Shown one piece after another: positions 17,175 through 25,914 of a stretch of DNA of 64,000 nt (the first letter of the stretch is position 1; each line of letters starts with the position of its first letter). A program made the translations under genes and the position numbers. The notes under the pieces were generated by a model. It did not search any database and was not told where the DNA came from. It saw only the letters and a list, made by a program, of their open reading frames with translations. The stretch is from contig CAYPHY010000005.1 in NCBI GenBank assembly GCA_964410625.1, forward strand, positions 62,001 through 126,000, written 5' to 3'. Origin of the DNA: CAYPHY01 sp964410625. GTDB lineage: Bacteria > Chloroflexota > Anaerolineae > Promineifilales > Promineifilaceae.

Positions 17175-18617
17175 ATGTTATCTTTCAAATCTGCATTATA
17201 CGATGGTGGGACGCTTCGGCTGTTGGTTTGGGCAAAGAAGACCTCTTTGAAGGTCACGCTTTTGATCATTGTCGCCTTGCTCGGCCATTTGCTGTTGGCA
17301 TCAGCGGGTGGATTTATCGCTGTACCGGTGGTCAGAGCAACGGCCGACCCTGCCCAGAAAGCGGCCGACACAAAGACAGCGACAACCGGGACCATCGCCT
17401 ACATCCGCGACGGCAAAGAGATACGGTTGATCGAGCCGGATGGGAGCAATGATCGCCGTATCTGGACGTCGCCCATTCCCAATGATACCGGCGTCACCGA
17501 GGTGGCCTGGAACCCGACCGGGACGGAGCTTGCCCTTATCAGCGATCATGAGGGCGTTGTCTCATTCTATGAACGGGATGTCTACGCCATTCGGCCGGAT
17601 GGCAGCGGCCTGCGTAAGTTGACCAATGCCCCATTGCATGATGAACTGGCAGCGCTCCCCCAGGGGACTGTTACCGTTGACGTACAAGTTCTAGCCGGTG
17701 GCGGGCCGTTCTTTGTTTATGTCAGCGGGGCGGCATCGCCACAGTCGGTCGTCGGTGGTTCAACAGGGATACAGCGGCTGACCTTTACCAATGTAGCCGA
17801 CTTTGGCGACACCTTACAGCCGGTCGTGGCGATTAATGGGGAGTACCGTTGGTTCAATGCTGGAACGCAGGCGGATGTTAAGCCCGGCCAAGCGGTCCAC
17901 GCCGGTCTGTTGAGCATCTCCGGGCAGGGGGAATGGCACTTTGGCGTTAATCCTGATTTGCTGTCCTGGCGGGCAGATGGGAGCTATGTCGGCTTTCTCT
18001 TTGGCCCTGGTTGTCTGACGGGAAAAGCGGCCGTTTCCCCACCGCTAGGAATTGCCGACGAACCGCTGCTCCAACACAATCTCGCTGGTTGGACTTGTGC
18101 TTTGGATTGGGCGCCGCTTCCGGCAGTGGCGAATCAAGTGCTGGTCACCGAGTCGAACCCCTTCACCAATAAAGGGCATATTTACCGGATGAGTGAAGGG
18201 AATCCCAACCCCGGCGAACCGTTGATTAATTATGATTTGCCCAATTCGGTGTTATATCTGGAGTGGTTGCCCGATGGCTCCGGCTTTTTGCTATCCTTTG
18301 CCAACGGCGGACTCACCGAGTCGAACATCTACGCTTATGACTTTGTCGCGCAGGAGGTGCAACAGCTAACCTACTTTACTGACGAACTGGCCGGACAGAT
18401 GAGTGTCTCGCCGGATGGGCGACAAGTCGTATTCGAGCGGGCAGACGAGGCGACCGGCCCTGTTGATTTATGGATTATGAATATTGATGGCTCCGGCTTA
18501 CGGCTGCTGGCCGAGAATGCCTATCGGCCGTCATGGGGCACGCCCAATACACAACCACCCCCACCTCCACCACCCACGTTAGAAAACTTCGCCTACGTAC
18601 CGGCAGTCTTGCGCTAG
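17175..18617 (+). CDS. Exported TolB/PD40-type beta-propeller protein
   Basis: 480 residues from the ATG at 17175, 9 nt after AGGAG; an upstream in-frame start overlaps the Shine-Dalgarno site. A membrane/signal segment (about residues 25-50) is followed by propeller strands with the PD40 signature: GTIAYIRDGKEIRLIEPDGSN early, and QMSVSPDGRQVVFER plus LWIMNIDGSGLRLL late. A central insertion of about 130 residues (TVTVDVQVLAGGGPFFVYVSG region) is not propeller-like. The C-terminus is a proline run followed by FAYVPAVLR. The role is probably binding at the cell surface; no partner is evident. Confidence 0.75.
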   Translation: MLSFKSALYDGGTLRLLVWAKKTSLKVTLLIIVALLGHLLLASAGGFIAVPVVRATADPAQKAADTKTATTGTIAYIRDGKEIRLIEPDGSNDRRIWTSPIPNDTGVTEVAWNPTGTELALISDHEGVVSFYERDVYAIRPDGSGLRKLTNAPLHDELAALPQGTVTVDVQVLAGGGPFFVYVSGAASPQSVVGGSTGIQRLTFTNVADFGDTLQPVVAINGEYRWFNAGTQADVKPGQAVHAGLLSISGQGEWHFGVNPDLLSWRADGSYVGFLFGPGCLTGKAAVSPPLGIADEPLLQHNLAGWTCALDWAPLPAVANQVLVTESNPFTNKGHIYRMSEGNPNPGEPLINYDLPNSVLYLEWLPDGSGFLLSFANGGLTESNIYAYDFVAQEVQQLTYFTDELAGQMSVSPDGRQVVFERADEATGPVDLWIMNIDGSGLRLLAENAYRPSWGTPNTQPPPPPPPTLENFAYVPAVLR

Positions 18618-18630
18618 AAGACAATGAAAC

Positions 18631-18691
18631 AATGAACAATGAGACAATGAACAATGGCTTTTGTCCATTGTCTCATTGTTCATTGTTCATT
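18631..18691. terminator. Word-repeat palindrome between convergent genes
   Basis: Left arm 18631-18657 repeats AATGAACAATGAGACAATG and pairs with 18665-18691 over 27 bp with few mismatches around a short T-rich loop. It lies between the stops of the propeller gene (+) and the nuclease gene (-), so it is well placed to end both transcripts. Confidence 0.7.
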
Positions 18692-18699
18692 TCACCCCC

Positions 18700-19818
18700 T
18701 TAGCCACTCTCGCAGCCAATTCCATCATTGTCGCCATCAAACCGATGCGGGTCGGGCGGTAGGACGGTGAAGCGACGGTGGGGGATGTCACCACAATCCA
18801 GGTCTGGCGGGGGAGGCGGGATACAGACGGTCGGATAGCTCGGATCGCAGTTGCCGCTGGGAGGAGGTGGCGCTGCAGGAGGCGGCGCTTGTGTCGCTGT
18901 GGGTTCTATACCACAAACTTGCCGAACCGCCTGCGCTTCAAGGCTTTCAAAGTAGCTGGCAAAGGCTGTGTCTGGTGGGTAGGCAACAGCTTCCGCCCAG
19001 CCATCGGCCACCAATTTGGCATTGACAAATAGGTCATCCAGATAGACATAGCGCAGTAATCGGTCGTATTGATCAGTCTCGCTAACATCCTTGACCAGCG
19101 TCACCGTTCGTCCGGCCACCAATGCCGAATTGGCCTGCGTCGCTTCACGGCCGCATGGCTCATTCGACTCCGGCGTGTTGATGCCAATGTAGCGCACGCG
19201 GTAGAATGTGCCATTCATCGTCACTTCGATGGTATCTCCATCAATCACCCGGCTGACAACGGCCGTTTCTCCATTCCCGGCCGTTGCTGCCGGTGTGTTC
19301 GTCGGCAAAACGGGAACAGGCGTCGCGGTCGGAGATGGGGGAACCGCGGTCGCCGTTGGCAAGGCGGTAGGCGCGGTCGTTGGTTGCGGGGTATTGCTCG
19401 GTTGTGGCGTATTCGTAGGCCGAGGGGTGTTGGTTGGCTGTGGCGTGTTAGTCGGTTGGGGAGTATTGCTCGGCCGTGGCGTGCTGGTCGGGCGCGGCGT
19501 GTTCGTTGGTCGCCGAGTAGGGGTGGCGCTGGGTAAGGGGGTGGCGGACGGCCGCAGGGTGCGCGTCGGCCGCGTAGTTGCTGTAGATGATGGAGATGAT
19601 GGTTCGACTTCACTATCGTCATCTACATCGTCATCTACATCGTCATCTACTTGTTGGTCACTTGCAACAGTGGGTTCAAGCGCTTCAACCAGCGCCGCCG
19701 GTTCAACTTGACGAGAATCAATAACGTTGACGACAATAGCGGCAAAGGTGGTTGCGGTACAAGTTACGAATACAAGAACGGCGATAACGGCCGTAGTTAC
19801 CAATACAAAACGTTTCAT
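18700..19818 (-). CDS. Secreted thermonuclease-like protein with Excalibur calcium-binding domain
   Basis: 372 residues with an N-terminal signal/anchor (about 4-32), an acidic stretch, and then a Thr/Pro-rich linker of about 90 residues built of NTPQPT/NTPRPT units. The SNase domain (about 183-300) shows RVIDGDTIEV, YIGINTPES and YDRLLRYVY, with the Asp, Arg and Glu residues expected of staphylococcal-type nucleases. The C-terminus is an Excalibur domain with DGDNDGIGCES (D-x-D-x-D-G-x-x-C-E). It is likely a cell-surface Ca2+-dependent nuclease. GGAGAGGG precedes the ATG. Confidence 0.9.
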   Translation of the reverse strand: MKRFVLVTTAVIAVLVFVTCTATTFAAIVVNVIDSRQVEPAALVEALEPTVASDQQVDDDVDDDVDDDSEVEPSSPSSTATTRPTRTLRPSATPLPSATPTRRPTNTPRPTSTPRPSNTPQPTNTPQPTNTPRPTNTPQPSNTPQPTTAPTALPTATAVPPSPTATPVPVLPTNTPAATAGNGETAVVSRVIDGDTIEVTMNGTFYRVRYIGINTPESNEPCGREATQANSALVAGRTVTLVKDVSETDQYDRLLRYVYLDDLFVNAKLVADGWAEAVAYPPDTAFASYFESLEAQAVRQVCGIEPTATQAPPPAAPPPPSGNCDPSYPTVCIPPPPPDLDCGDIPHRRFTVLPPDPHRFDGDNDGIGCESG

Positions 19819-20041
19819 GACCCTCTCCGGTACAAATACAGTTACAGATACAAGCTGAGAAACGGATTTTAACTACTTTAGCATAGCTGATGCTCCTTAC
19901 AGTTTGGCTAAAGATGGCAAACAGGAGCCACCGACATGCCAATAGGGTACTTTGCCCTGTCCTTGTTGCCTATTCAATTGCTTCCTTAAAGGGATAAGTC
20001 GCGACCCTGAATACTGCTAACTGCTTACTGCCTTCTGCTAA
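19819..20041. other. Intergenic region without a recognisable gene
   Basis: 223 bp between the nuclease gene start and the flavin/F420-type oxidoreductase stop. It has loose repeats of TACAAATACA/TACAGATACA near the nuclease start and ACTGCTAACTGCTTACTGC near 20010-20035. No promoter or terminator can be called with confidence. Confidence 0.4.
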
Positions 20042-20464
20042 CTATAAAACCCGCGTCCCCTCCGCCTCATATCCATCCCCCCAGGCCAAAATTTTATAGG
20101 GGGTGATTTCGATCAGCCGCCAGTCGGTGCTGTCGTCGTAGCGGAAATCCCATTCATATTTGTGGTAGAAGTGGTTGGCGAGGGTGTCTACGACCTGGCG
20201 CGGGGCAACATGGGCTTCCCCTTCGATGAGGACAACCTTCACCGGATCGGCCAGGGCCAGGGAAACGTTTTGGTTGTGGCGCATATTGGTGAACTTTTGC
20301 GTGTTTGAACCGGTGCAAATGTAGATTTTGTTATCGAACCAAACAAACCACATTGGCGTCAGGTGGGGGCGGCCGTCAAAACGTGTGGTGGCAAACCAGA
20401 TGTTATCCTCTCGGCTCAACCGTCCTTCTATGGCACGCCAGCGGGCAGGGTTTCGTCGTCTCAT
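20042..20464 (-). CDS. PPOX-class (pyridoxamine 5'-phosphate oxidase fold) protein
   Basis: 140 residues from the ATG at 20464 (MRRRNPARWRAI), chosen over an upstream in-frame start because the fold begins here. The split-barrel pattern is clear: IWFATTRFDGRPHLTPMWFVWFDNKIYICTG is followed by FTNMRHNQNVSLALAD and VVLIEGEAHVA. These are features of small FMN- or F420-binding oxidoreductases. Cofactor and substrate cannot be decided from sequence. It follows murI on the same strand with about 100 bp between. Confidence 0.8.
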   Translation of the reverse strand: MRRRNPARWRAIEGRLSREDNIWFATTRFDGRPHLTPMWFVWFDNKIYICTGSNTQKFTNMRHNQNVSLALADPVKVVLIEGEAHVAPRQVVDTLANHFYHKYEWDFRYDDSTDWRLIEITPYKILAWGDGYEAEGTRVL

Positions 20465-20561
20465 TCCGAAGCAGATGTGGATTTGGTGGATTTGGACGCG
20501 GACAAACACGGATGAACGCGGATTTTGCGTTCAAGCTGAAGTTCGTGTGCTCCGCAAATTT

Positions 20562-21422
20562 TCAACCGGTCACATGTAGCATATCCCCTTCCCAGATAAG
20601 CGCCTGAGTGGGGCAGGGGCGGCCGAGCCATTGTTGGCACTGCCTTTCGAGCTGCGTTGGATTTCCGGTGGTATAGCAACAAAGCGATCCTTCCTGGTTG
20701 ACCAGCATAGCGGTTTGGTCAATTTGGGCAATCCATGGCTGTTGTTGTAACACATTTTTTGTCTGGCGGGCAACTGCCGGGGCGGGATCAATGATAGTCA
20801 CCGCCTCGCCCACGATAGAGCGTAAAAGCGGGAGGACAAAAGGGTAGTGAGTGCAGCCGAGGACAAGGTTATCCACACCGGCTTCTAACATTGGCTCGAC
20901 GATGTGGCGCAAGAGCCGTTCCGTTTCCGAGGCGGAAAATGCACCTGCCTCGATCTGTTCAACCAGGCCGTTGCATGGGTCTTCAAACACATCTATCCCT
21001 TGCCCAAAGCGGTTGAGGAGCGCGGCATAACGGCCGCTGCGAAAGGTTCCGGGGGTGGCGAGGACGCCGATTTTGCCGCTTTTGGTCTGCGCGGCCGCCG
21101 GTTTAACGGCCGGTTCCATGCCGACAATGGGCAGGCTGGGGAAGGTTTGGCGCAGCGTATCGAGGGCAGCGGCCGAGGCGGTGTTGCAAGCGACAACCAT
21201 TAGCTTGACTTCGCGGCGCAAAAAGAAATGGGTGATGCCGGTCAGGTAGCGGCCGATCTCCTCCTGCGAACGGGAGCCATAAGGGACATGGGCCTGGTCG
21301 GCCAGATAGAGCAATGGCACGTGGGGCAGTTCCGCCCGGATATGACGTAAGACCGACAACCCGCCGATGCCGGAGTCCATCACGCCGATGGCGTCATCTG
21401 TGCTTGTTTTATCGTGTAACAT
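20562..21422 (-). CDS. murI: Glutamate racemase
   Basis: A 286-residue enzyme supplying D-glutamate for peptidoglycan. The N-terminal motif GVMDSGIGGLSVLR has the conserved DSG (16-18); catalytic cysteines are C79 in VVACNTASA and C189 in VLGCTHYPF; PYGSRSQEEI is the substrate-binding loop. Length is slightly above the usual 265-275 residues because of a short C-terminal extension. Only a weak AGG lies upstream of the ATG. Confidence 0.95.
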   Translation of the reverse strand: MLHDKTSTDDAIGVMDSGIGGLSVLRHIRAELPHVPLLYLADQAHVPYGSRSQEEIGRYLTGITHFFLRREVKLMVVACNTASAAALDTLRQTFPSLPIVGMEPAVKPAAAQTKSGKIGVLATPGTFRSGRYAALLNRFGQGIDVFEDPCNGLVEQIEAGAFSASETERLLRHIVEPMLEAGVDNLVLGCTHYPFVLPLLRSIVGEAVTIIDPAPAVARQTKNVLQQQPWIAQIDQTAMLVNQEGSLCCYTTGNPTQLERQCQQWLGRPCPTQALIWEGDMLHVTG

Positions 21423-21530
21423 AAATGAAGCCTAGTCCACGAATTTACACGAATCTTCACGAATTCAAACTCTGGGGTTGATTCCGCTGCTCTATTCCCC
21501 GCACCGATTACCGATTGCTGAACACTGGTG

Positions 21531-22085
21531 TTAGAGGGCCAGACCGTTGCTGTGTGCTAACCAATCGGGGAAGGCGGCGGCCGCGTTTTGCATAAAGCCG
21601 TCGGCCATTTCCAGCACGCGGCCGTCGGAAATACTCTTGGCGATGCGATTGACGATCCCGCCGGGCATCATCCGCAAGCCGCGCGGCCGGGGGATTCGCG
21701 CCTGGAAATTCAGCGCGTAATCAATTTCTGTGCCGCCATCAACGGCGCGAAAAAATGACTGGCTGGTATAGAAGCCATAGCCGGTAGTGGTGTTGAGTGT
21801 GACAGCGGGGGAGATGGGATCGGCCGCCTCTAACGGCCGGATGACTAAGGCGTTGCTTTGGAAGTCACAGTGGGAACAGATGTCGCAAAAGATGTTGATT
21901 GTGTATGCCCCCAGTTCAATGGACTGATAATGCACGCGCAGTTCGCTGTCGGAATACGTCTCCACCACCTGGATGTGGGGTAGGTAAGCGGCGATCCGGC
22001 TCAGATTGCCCAAGTATTCGAGCGTCACCTGTGGATCGGCCGGGAAGTAAAACGTGCGCTTAATGGAGCCGTCGAGCGTGATCAT
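21531..22085 (-). CDS. DUF1997-like (START/SRPBCC-fold) protein
   Basis: 184 residues without signal peptide or membrane segment. The arrangement FPADPQVTLEYLGNLSRIAAYLP, then a central beta sheet and a C-terminal helix (IAKSISDGRVLEMADGFMQN) fits DUF1997, a family known from cyanobacteria, plants and Chloroflexota with a START-like pocket. A CDICSHCDF segment offers a three-cysteine cluster that is not part of the general fold. Function is unknown. It lies between murI and a PhaR-like gene on the same strand. Confidence 0.65.
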   Translation of the reverse strand: MITLDGSIKRTFYFPADPQVTLEYLGNLSRIAAYLPHIQVVETYSDSELRVHYQSIELGAYTINIFCDICSHCDFQSNALVIRPLEAADPISPAVTLNTTTGYGFYTSQSFFRAVDGGTEIDYALNFQARIPRPRGLRMMPGGIVNRIAKSISDGRVLEMADGFMQNAAAAFPDWLAHSNGLAL

Positions 22086-22136
22086 GCAGTAGCGGTCTTA
22101 TGGGAAAGTGGGATTGGGGGGTGGGTAAAAACTGGC

Positions 22137-22721
22137 TCACTTTGCTTGCCTGGTCTGTTCGGCCGTTGATTCTGATTGTTGCAGCATCTCATCGAGCCGG
22201 GCGGATAGTTCTTCTAACTGCGCGTTCAGCCGGTCGAGTTCGCCGCGCGAGGGGATATTGTGCTCATTCAAAAGCTTGTCCACATCCTCCACATCGGGTA
22301 AAAGCGAACTGGAGAGGCGCGAGGCGGGGGATAGCAGTTTGTCGCGGAGCCGCAATCCTTCCTCTTTGGCAATCTCCCCCATGCTGATCATCGCTTGCAA
22401 ACGACGTTCGATTTCGGCGTCTACGTAGTGGAGCAGATCGAGAGGCAACGTCAGGCTACGCCGCAGCGAATTCATGGTATCACCCCCAGCGCGGACCAGT
22501 CCGGTCAGCACCGACTTGGGCAGGAATCCCCCTTTTTGTTTTTCTTGCTCAAAAATGATTTGGGTGAGTGTGAGCGCAGTCAGGTCTTCGTCGCTGGCAT
22601 GGTCTACTACCTGGACTTCTTGCCCGTCGCGAATCAGTGCCGCGATGTCATTCAATGTCACGTAGCGTTTGGCTTCCGTGTCATAGAGCTTGCGGTTAGG
22701 GTATCGCTTGATAACGGTCAT
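22137..22721 (-). CDS. phaR: PhaR-like polyhydroxyalkanoate synthesis regulator
   Basis: 194 residues. The first about 60 (VIKRYPNRKLYDTEAKRYVTLNDIAALIRDGQEV) are the PHB accumulation regulator DNA-binding domain, nearly diagnostic. The middle carries a helical PHB_acc-type region, and the C-terminal about 60 residues form a coiled coil (LLNEHNIPSRGELDRLNAQLEELSARLDEM). Proteins of this kind bind PHA granules and repress phasin genes. No PHA synthase lies nearby. The divergent gene at 23144 is a plausible target. AAGG precedes the ATG. Confidence 0.88.
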   Translation of the reverse strand: MTVIKRYPNRKLYDTEAKRYVTLNDIAALIRDGQEVQVVDHASDEDLTALTLTQIIFEQEKQKGGFLPKSVLTGLVRAGGDTMNSLRRSLTLPLDLLHYVDAEIERRLQAMISMGEIAKEEGLRLRDKLLSPASRLSSSLLPDVEDVDKLLNEHNIPSRGELDRLNAQLEELSARLDEMLQQSESTAEQTRQAK

Positions 22722-22905
22722 AGACCTTGAGTCACTTGTTGCTCACTGTCTTTCCTCAAATGGGAGGAGACGAAGAGAGTGGAGCTGATTTGTCGTTTGT
22801 GCGATGCGTCTGTAGCCATCGGGTCATGAGCCGGCTACCTTAAAAATGACGCGGTGCATTATGGCTTAATATATCATGTGGCTTAATGGCTGTCAACGCG
22901 AACTC

Positions 22906-22933
22906 TGTAGCGCGAATTGCCAAATCGCGTCAC
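22906..22933. repeat. GTAGC-type palindrome, GCGAATTGCCAAATCGC variant
   Basis: TGTAGCGCGAATTGCCAAATCGCGTCAC, broken here as TGTAGCGCGAATTGCC and AAATCGCGTCAC, carries the same core as the copies inside the PEP-synthase-like gene and upstream of the class II aldolase gene. Confidence 0.75.
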
Positions 22934-23037
22934 CTTTTCGCAGTTATAGGCATGACCCGCTATAATAGCGAGTTAACAATTGGAACAGCTTCAGGGAGTG
23001 ATTGCGGGCAGCAGCGCGTTGCCACCAGTGAAAATGT

Positions 23038-23124
23038 CTCACGCAAAGGCGCAAAGGTCGCCAAGCTTTTATTAGTAAGCCTTTGCGTCGGCTTGCTTGG
23101 CAAGCTTGGCGTTCTTTGCGTGAG
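23038..23124. repeat. Large inverted repeat upstream of the duplicated-domain gene
   Basis: CTCACGCAAAGGCGCAAAGG (from 23038, arm to 23068) pairs with AAGCTTGGCGTTCTTTGCG (from 23102, arm to 23124). The internal word GCAAAGGC is repeated. It ends 10 nt before the Shine-Dalgarno site of the next gene, so it would be in the mRNA leader if transcription starts near 22970. Confidence 0.75.
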
Positions 23125-23143
23125 CTATTTTTGAGGAGACAGT

Positions 23144-23992
23144 ATGGCAGAACCGGGGACATTATTAACGGCCGACGAAAAAATAGCCCTGGCCCAACTG
23201 GCTGGGCGAGACGACATCGAAGGGCAACGGGCGAGGGCATTGCTGGCGATTGACGACGGCCGCACGCAACTGGAGGCGGCTGAGCAAGCGGGACTGACCG
23301 AGGGGCAGGTACGCTACTTTCTGGGCAAGTTTCGCAAGGAGCAATTGGCCGCCTTTGCCTCTTATCAGGAGCCAGCAGAGCGTTCTGCGCCGGAGGAAGC
23401 GGCCGAAGCTGCTGCTGAAGAAGCAGACGACATCCCTATTGATGAGGAAGAACCGGAACTCGACCAGACCGCCCTGCGCGAGCTGGCCCAAGAGTTGGAC
23501 GAACTGATCGCCGACATCAGGCGGATCATGCCGGAAGGAACGAGCCGGATGGCCTATTCGCCGCTGCAACTGCTGATGCTCATTCGCGCCAATCTGGGCA
23601 AAATGACGCCGGAATTTGTGCAGGGCATTCGCCAGACCTTTGAGGGGATGACGGCCGAAGACCTGCGCGATCTCGACACCTGGAAAGGATTGGCCTACAT
23701 GATGGCCTATTCGGCTCGTTTTCAGGCCGGACAGGTGGGCGGCCGTCTCCAGAGTTATGTCCCCGAACCGTTGCAGCCCACGCGCCTGTTTGAGTTGGCG
23801 AAGAAAGGACTGGACAAAGTTTTGCCCGACATTGCCAAGCAGGTACTCAGCACCTTTGAAGGGGCAACAATGGAGGATTTGAAGGACCCCGACACCTGGA
23901 AGGGGATGTGGTATATGATCAACTACTCCTTGCAATTCCAGGCCGAACAGTTGAAAGAACGGTTGTTGGCGGCGGAGGAGGGGGAGAGGTAG
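23144..23992 (+). CDS. Unrecognised protein with HTH-like N-terminus and duplicated C-terminal unit
   Basis: 282 residues, no signal peptide. The N-terminal about 70 residues resemble a helix-turn-helix of transposase/Helix-loop type (ARALLAIDDGRTQLEAAEQAG, LTEGQVRYFLGKF). An acidic Ala/Glu linker follows (about 85-115). The rest contains two copies of a helical unit: FEGMTAEDLRDLDTWKGLAY near 165-190 and FEGATMEDLKDPDTWKGMWY near 240-265, each followed by a YS-x-x-FQA(G/E)Q segment. The shape (acidic, helical, amphipathic) and divergence from phaR make a granule-associated or phasin-like role conceivable, but nothing proves it. GAGGAGA precedes the ATG. Confidence 0.7.
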   Translation: MAEPGTLLTADEKIALAQLAGRDDIEGQRARALLAIDDGRTQLEAAEQAGLTEGQVRYFLGKFRKEQLAAFASYQEPAERSAPEEAAEAAAEEADDIPIDEEEPELDQTALRELAQELDELIADIRRIMPEGTSRMAYSPLQLLMLIRANLGKMTPEFVQGIRQTFEGMTAEDLRDLDTWKGLAYMMAYSARFQAGQVGGRLQSYVPEPLQPTRLFELAKKGLDKVLPDIAKQVLSTFEGATMEDLKDPDTWKGMWYMINYSLQFQAEQLKERLLAAEEGER

Positions 23993-24000
23993 AGATTGGA

Positions 24001-24100
24001 GATTGAGAGACTGGGAGATTGAGAGACTGAGAGACTGAGAGACTGAGTGTTTTTAGTCTCCTAGTCTCTTAGTCTCTCTTCAGGTCTCTTAGTCTCTCTT
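24001..24100. repeat. Word-repeat palindrome of GAGACT / AGTCTC units
   Basis: The left half repeats GATTGAGAGACTGAGAGACT; the right half repeats AGTCTCCTAGTCTCTTAGTC. Together they can form a long stem about 40-45 bp per arm with a TTTTT loop near 24050. It separates the gene at 23144 from the SCP2-like gene and may terminate the first. Confidence 0.7.
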
Positions 24101-24111
24101 CAGTGATTCCT

Positions 24112-24522
24112 ATGGCTGTATATTCAGACACGCAGCAGGTTTACGATTGTTTTAGCGCGTTGTTTGCGCAGATTGAGCGGCGGGAGCCAGAGGCGGCCGA
24201 TAAGCTGTTGAAGGCGCGTGTCGTCATTCGTTTTCGCTGCTCCACGCCAACGGCCGAGCTGACCATTGACGCCCGCCAGTCCCCGGTGGAGATCCTCTAT
24301 GGCCGGAACGGGGTGCGGCCGGAGGTGGACGTGGAAATGTCGGCCGATACGTTGCACTGTCTGCTGCTGGGGGAGTTGGGTTTGCGAAAAGCTATTGGTA
24401 GCGGCCGTATAAAGCCCAAAGGCCCCATCCTGAAGATGGTCACCCTGGGTGACCTATTTGACCATGCCAAACATCTATATCCTGGCGTGGCGCAATCATT
24501 TGGCTTGTCCCATCGTTGTTAA
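24112..24522 (+). CDS. SCP2-like lipid-binding domain protein
   Basis: 136 residues from the ATG at 24112; a GTG three codons earlier is also in frame. The fold pattern (VVIRFRCSTPTAELTIDARQ, PEVDVEMSADTLHCLLLGELGLRKAI, SGRIKPKGPILKM) matches the sterol carrier protein 2 superfamily, where the late GxI-x-x-xG strand and helix close a hydrophobic pocket. Such proteins bind acyl chains or lipids. No signal peptide is present. It precedes the exopolysaccharide locus but is not obviously part of it. Confidence 0.7.
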   Translation: MAVYSDTQQVYDCFSALFAQIERREPEAADKLLKARVVIRFRCSTPTAELTIDARQSPVEILYGRNGVRPEVDVEMSADTLHCLLLGELGLRKAIGSGRIKPKGPILKMVTLGDLFDHAKHLYPGVAQSFGLSHRC

Positions 24523-24657
24523 TCGTTTGTTGAAAAAACAGTAGCCGTGTCGTCCCTTTATACCGGTCTCTACTAAGATGAGCGATCAACCCTCTCATTT
24601 GCCCTTCCATTTTTAGTCGTGTATGATCCCCGCATTCGATTGCGGAGGATCGTTTAT

Positions 24658-25914
24658 TTGGACGAAGTAATAGATTTACGGCCGACAATAGAGGGCCTCC
24701 TACGCTACTGGTGGATCATTGTCGGCATCGCATTAACGATAGTAGCCCTGGCCATTGTTGCCACGCTTTTCCTACCAGAGCGTTATGAGGCCACAGCGCT
24801 GGTTGCTATCACCGAACCGACCCAACGGCTACAATTCGATGAGCGTTTTCAGACAATCATTGAGGAATCGCCATTGCTACGGGCCTATCCTGAACTATCT
24901 ACGAGCGACGAGTTACTTACTTCATTGCTAGAGCAGCTTCCCCCTCAGGAAGATATAAGAACAATCTCAGAGTTACGCGGGCTGTTGGCCGCCGAGTCTG
25001 GCAATGAACCAGGACTGGTGCGGCTGAACGTGCGGCATGAGGACCCAGAGACGGCGGCGACGATTGCCAATGCCTGGGCGGGTCTGTTTGTCGAATGGGC
25101 CAACGTCTTATATGGCAACGGCAGTGCACAACAAGTAACCTTTTTTGAGAACCAGTTGGCCGAAGCGCAGTCCACCCTGGAAACGGCCGAGCAAAACCTG
25201 ATTGAGTTTCAAGAGCGCAATCGCCTGGTACTGGTAGAAAATGAACTGACCGCCTTGACCCAGCTTCAACTTGCTTATCTGGCCGATCAGCAAGACTTAA
25301 CGTTCATTTTGTCCGATGTCAGGGCCTTGCGAAACCAGTTGCAGAACACGAACACTCCCTCGGTGACATTGGCCGACCAGCTAACCACATTAACCCTGCA
25401 AATCAAGGCATTTGGCGCCGAATCGGAGTTCCCCTTCCAATTTCAGTTGGACAGTGGCGAGGCAACACTCACTGGTGCAAACCGTGCTGAACAGCTTGAG
25501 TTGCTCGATAGCCTGGCTGTTACCATAGAAGATGCCCTGGCGGGAATTGATGGCAGTCTTGTTGCGCTTGAGCCACGAATACTAGAAACCCAGCGTATTT
25601 ACCAGGAAAATCTGATCGAGAACGATCGCTTGGTGCGCGATCGTGATGTGGCGCAGGAAACATACCTCTCCCTGGCCCGCAAGGTGGATGAGGAACGCAT
25701 TTTGGCCCAGGATGTCTCCGGTGGGGTGCGGTTGGCCAGCAGCGCGGCCGTTCCGATTGACCCCGCTGGCCCTGGTCTATTACTAACGGTATTGATTGCT
25801 GGTGTTGTTGGGACCGCTTTAGGCTTGGGTGTTGCGCTGTTCTTTATCTGGTGGCGTCACTCACGTACCGAAGGAGCGCTTCTAGAAGAACGCTTGAGCG
25901 CGAGAATGACATGA
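24658..25914 (+). CDS. Wzz/GumC-type chain-length determinant protein
   Basis: 418 residues from a TTG at 24658, chosen because GGAGG lies 9 nt upstream; a GTG at 24619 is in frame but lacks a site. The protein has the polysaccharide co-polymerase layout: cytoplasmic start (DEVIDLRPTIEGLLRYWW), first membrane helix (about 20-42), a large periplasmic domain with long coiled coil (about 150-350), and a second helix near the C-terminus (PGLLLTVLIAGVVGTALGLG). The tyrosine-kinase domain of BY-kinases is absent. It sets the chain length of exported polysaccharide. It overlaps the next gene by 4 nt (ATGA). Confidence 0.85.
   Translation: MDEVIDLRPTIEGLLRYWWIIVGIALTIVALAIVATLFLPERYEATALVAITEPTQRLQFDERFQTIIEESPLLRAYPELSTSDELLTSLLEQLPPQEDIRTISELRGLLAAESGNEPGLVRLNVRHEDPETAATIANAWAGLFVEWANVLYGNGSAQQVTFFENQLAEAQSTLETAEQNLIEFQERNRLVLVENELTALTQLQLAYLADQQDLTFILSDVRALRNQLQNTNTPSVTLADQLTTLTLQIKAFGAESEFPFQFQLDSGEATLTGANRAEQLELLDSLAVTIEDALAGIDGSLVALEPRILETQRIYQENLIENDRLVRDRDVAQETYLSLARKVDEERILAQDVSGGVRLASSAAVPIDPAGPGLLLTVLIAGVVGTALGLGVALFFIWWRHSRTEGALLEERLSARMT

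Larger units (their letters stand above)
22722..23143. other. 422-bp divergent control region with repeats and a promoter-like site
   Basis: Between phaR (-) and the gene at 23144 (+). It holds a direct repeat TGGCTTAAT (22862-22870, 22879-22887), a GTAGC-type palindrome (22906-22933), a TATAAT box (22961-22966) with a weak TTCGCA 18 bp upstream, and a large inverted repeat (23038-23124). The 17-bp-spaced direct repeats could bind a regulator, perhaps PhaR itself; this is inference. Confidence 0.5.

Noticed and set aside
19280..19560. Minisatellite or mobile repeat in the nuclease gene
   Set aside because: It is a Thr/Pro-rich linker with variable codons, common in secreted proteins of this group.
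23144..23350. Transposase N-terminal fragment
   Set aside because: The HTH-like start resembles Helix-turn-helix domains of IS630-type proteins, but no catalytic DDE part, inverted termini or target duplications are present and the frame continues into a unique domain.
24001..24100. CRISPR-like direct repeats of GAGACT words
   Set aside because: Repeats are 6-14 bp, contiguous, and the two halves are inverted, so it is a palindrome and not a repeat-spacer array.
24619..24657. GTG start at 24619 for the Wzz-like protein
   Set aside because: No Shine-Dalgarno site upstream; GGAGG is placed 9 nt before the TTG at 24658 instead.
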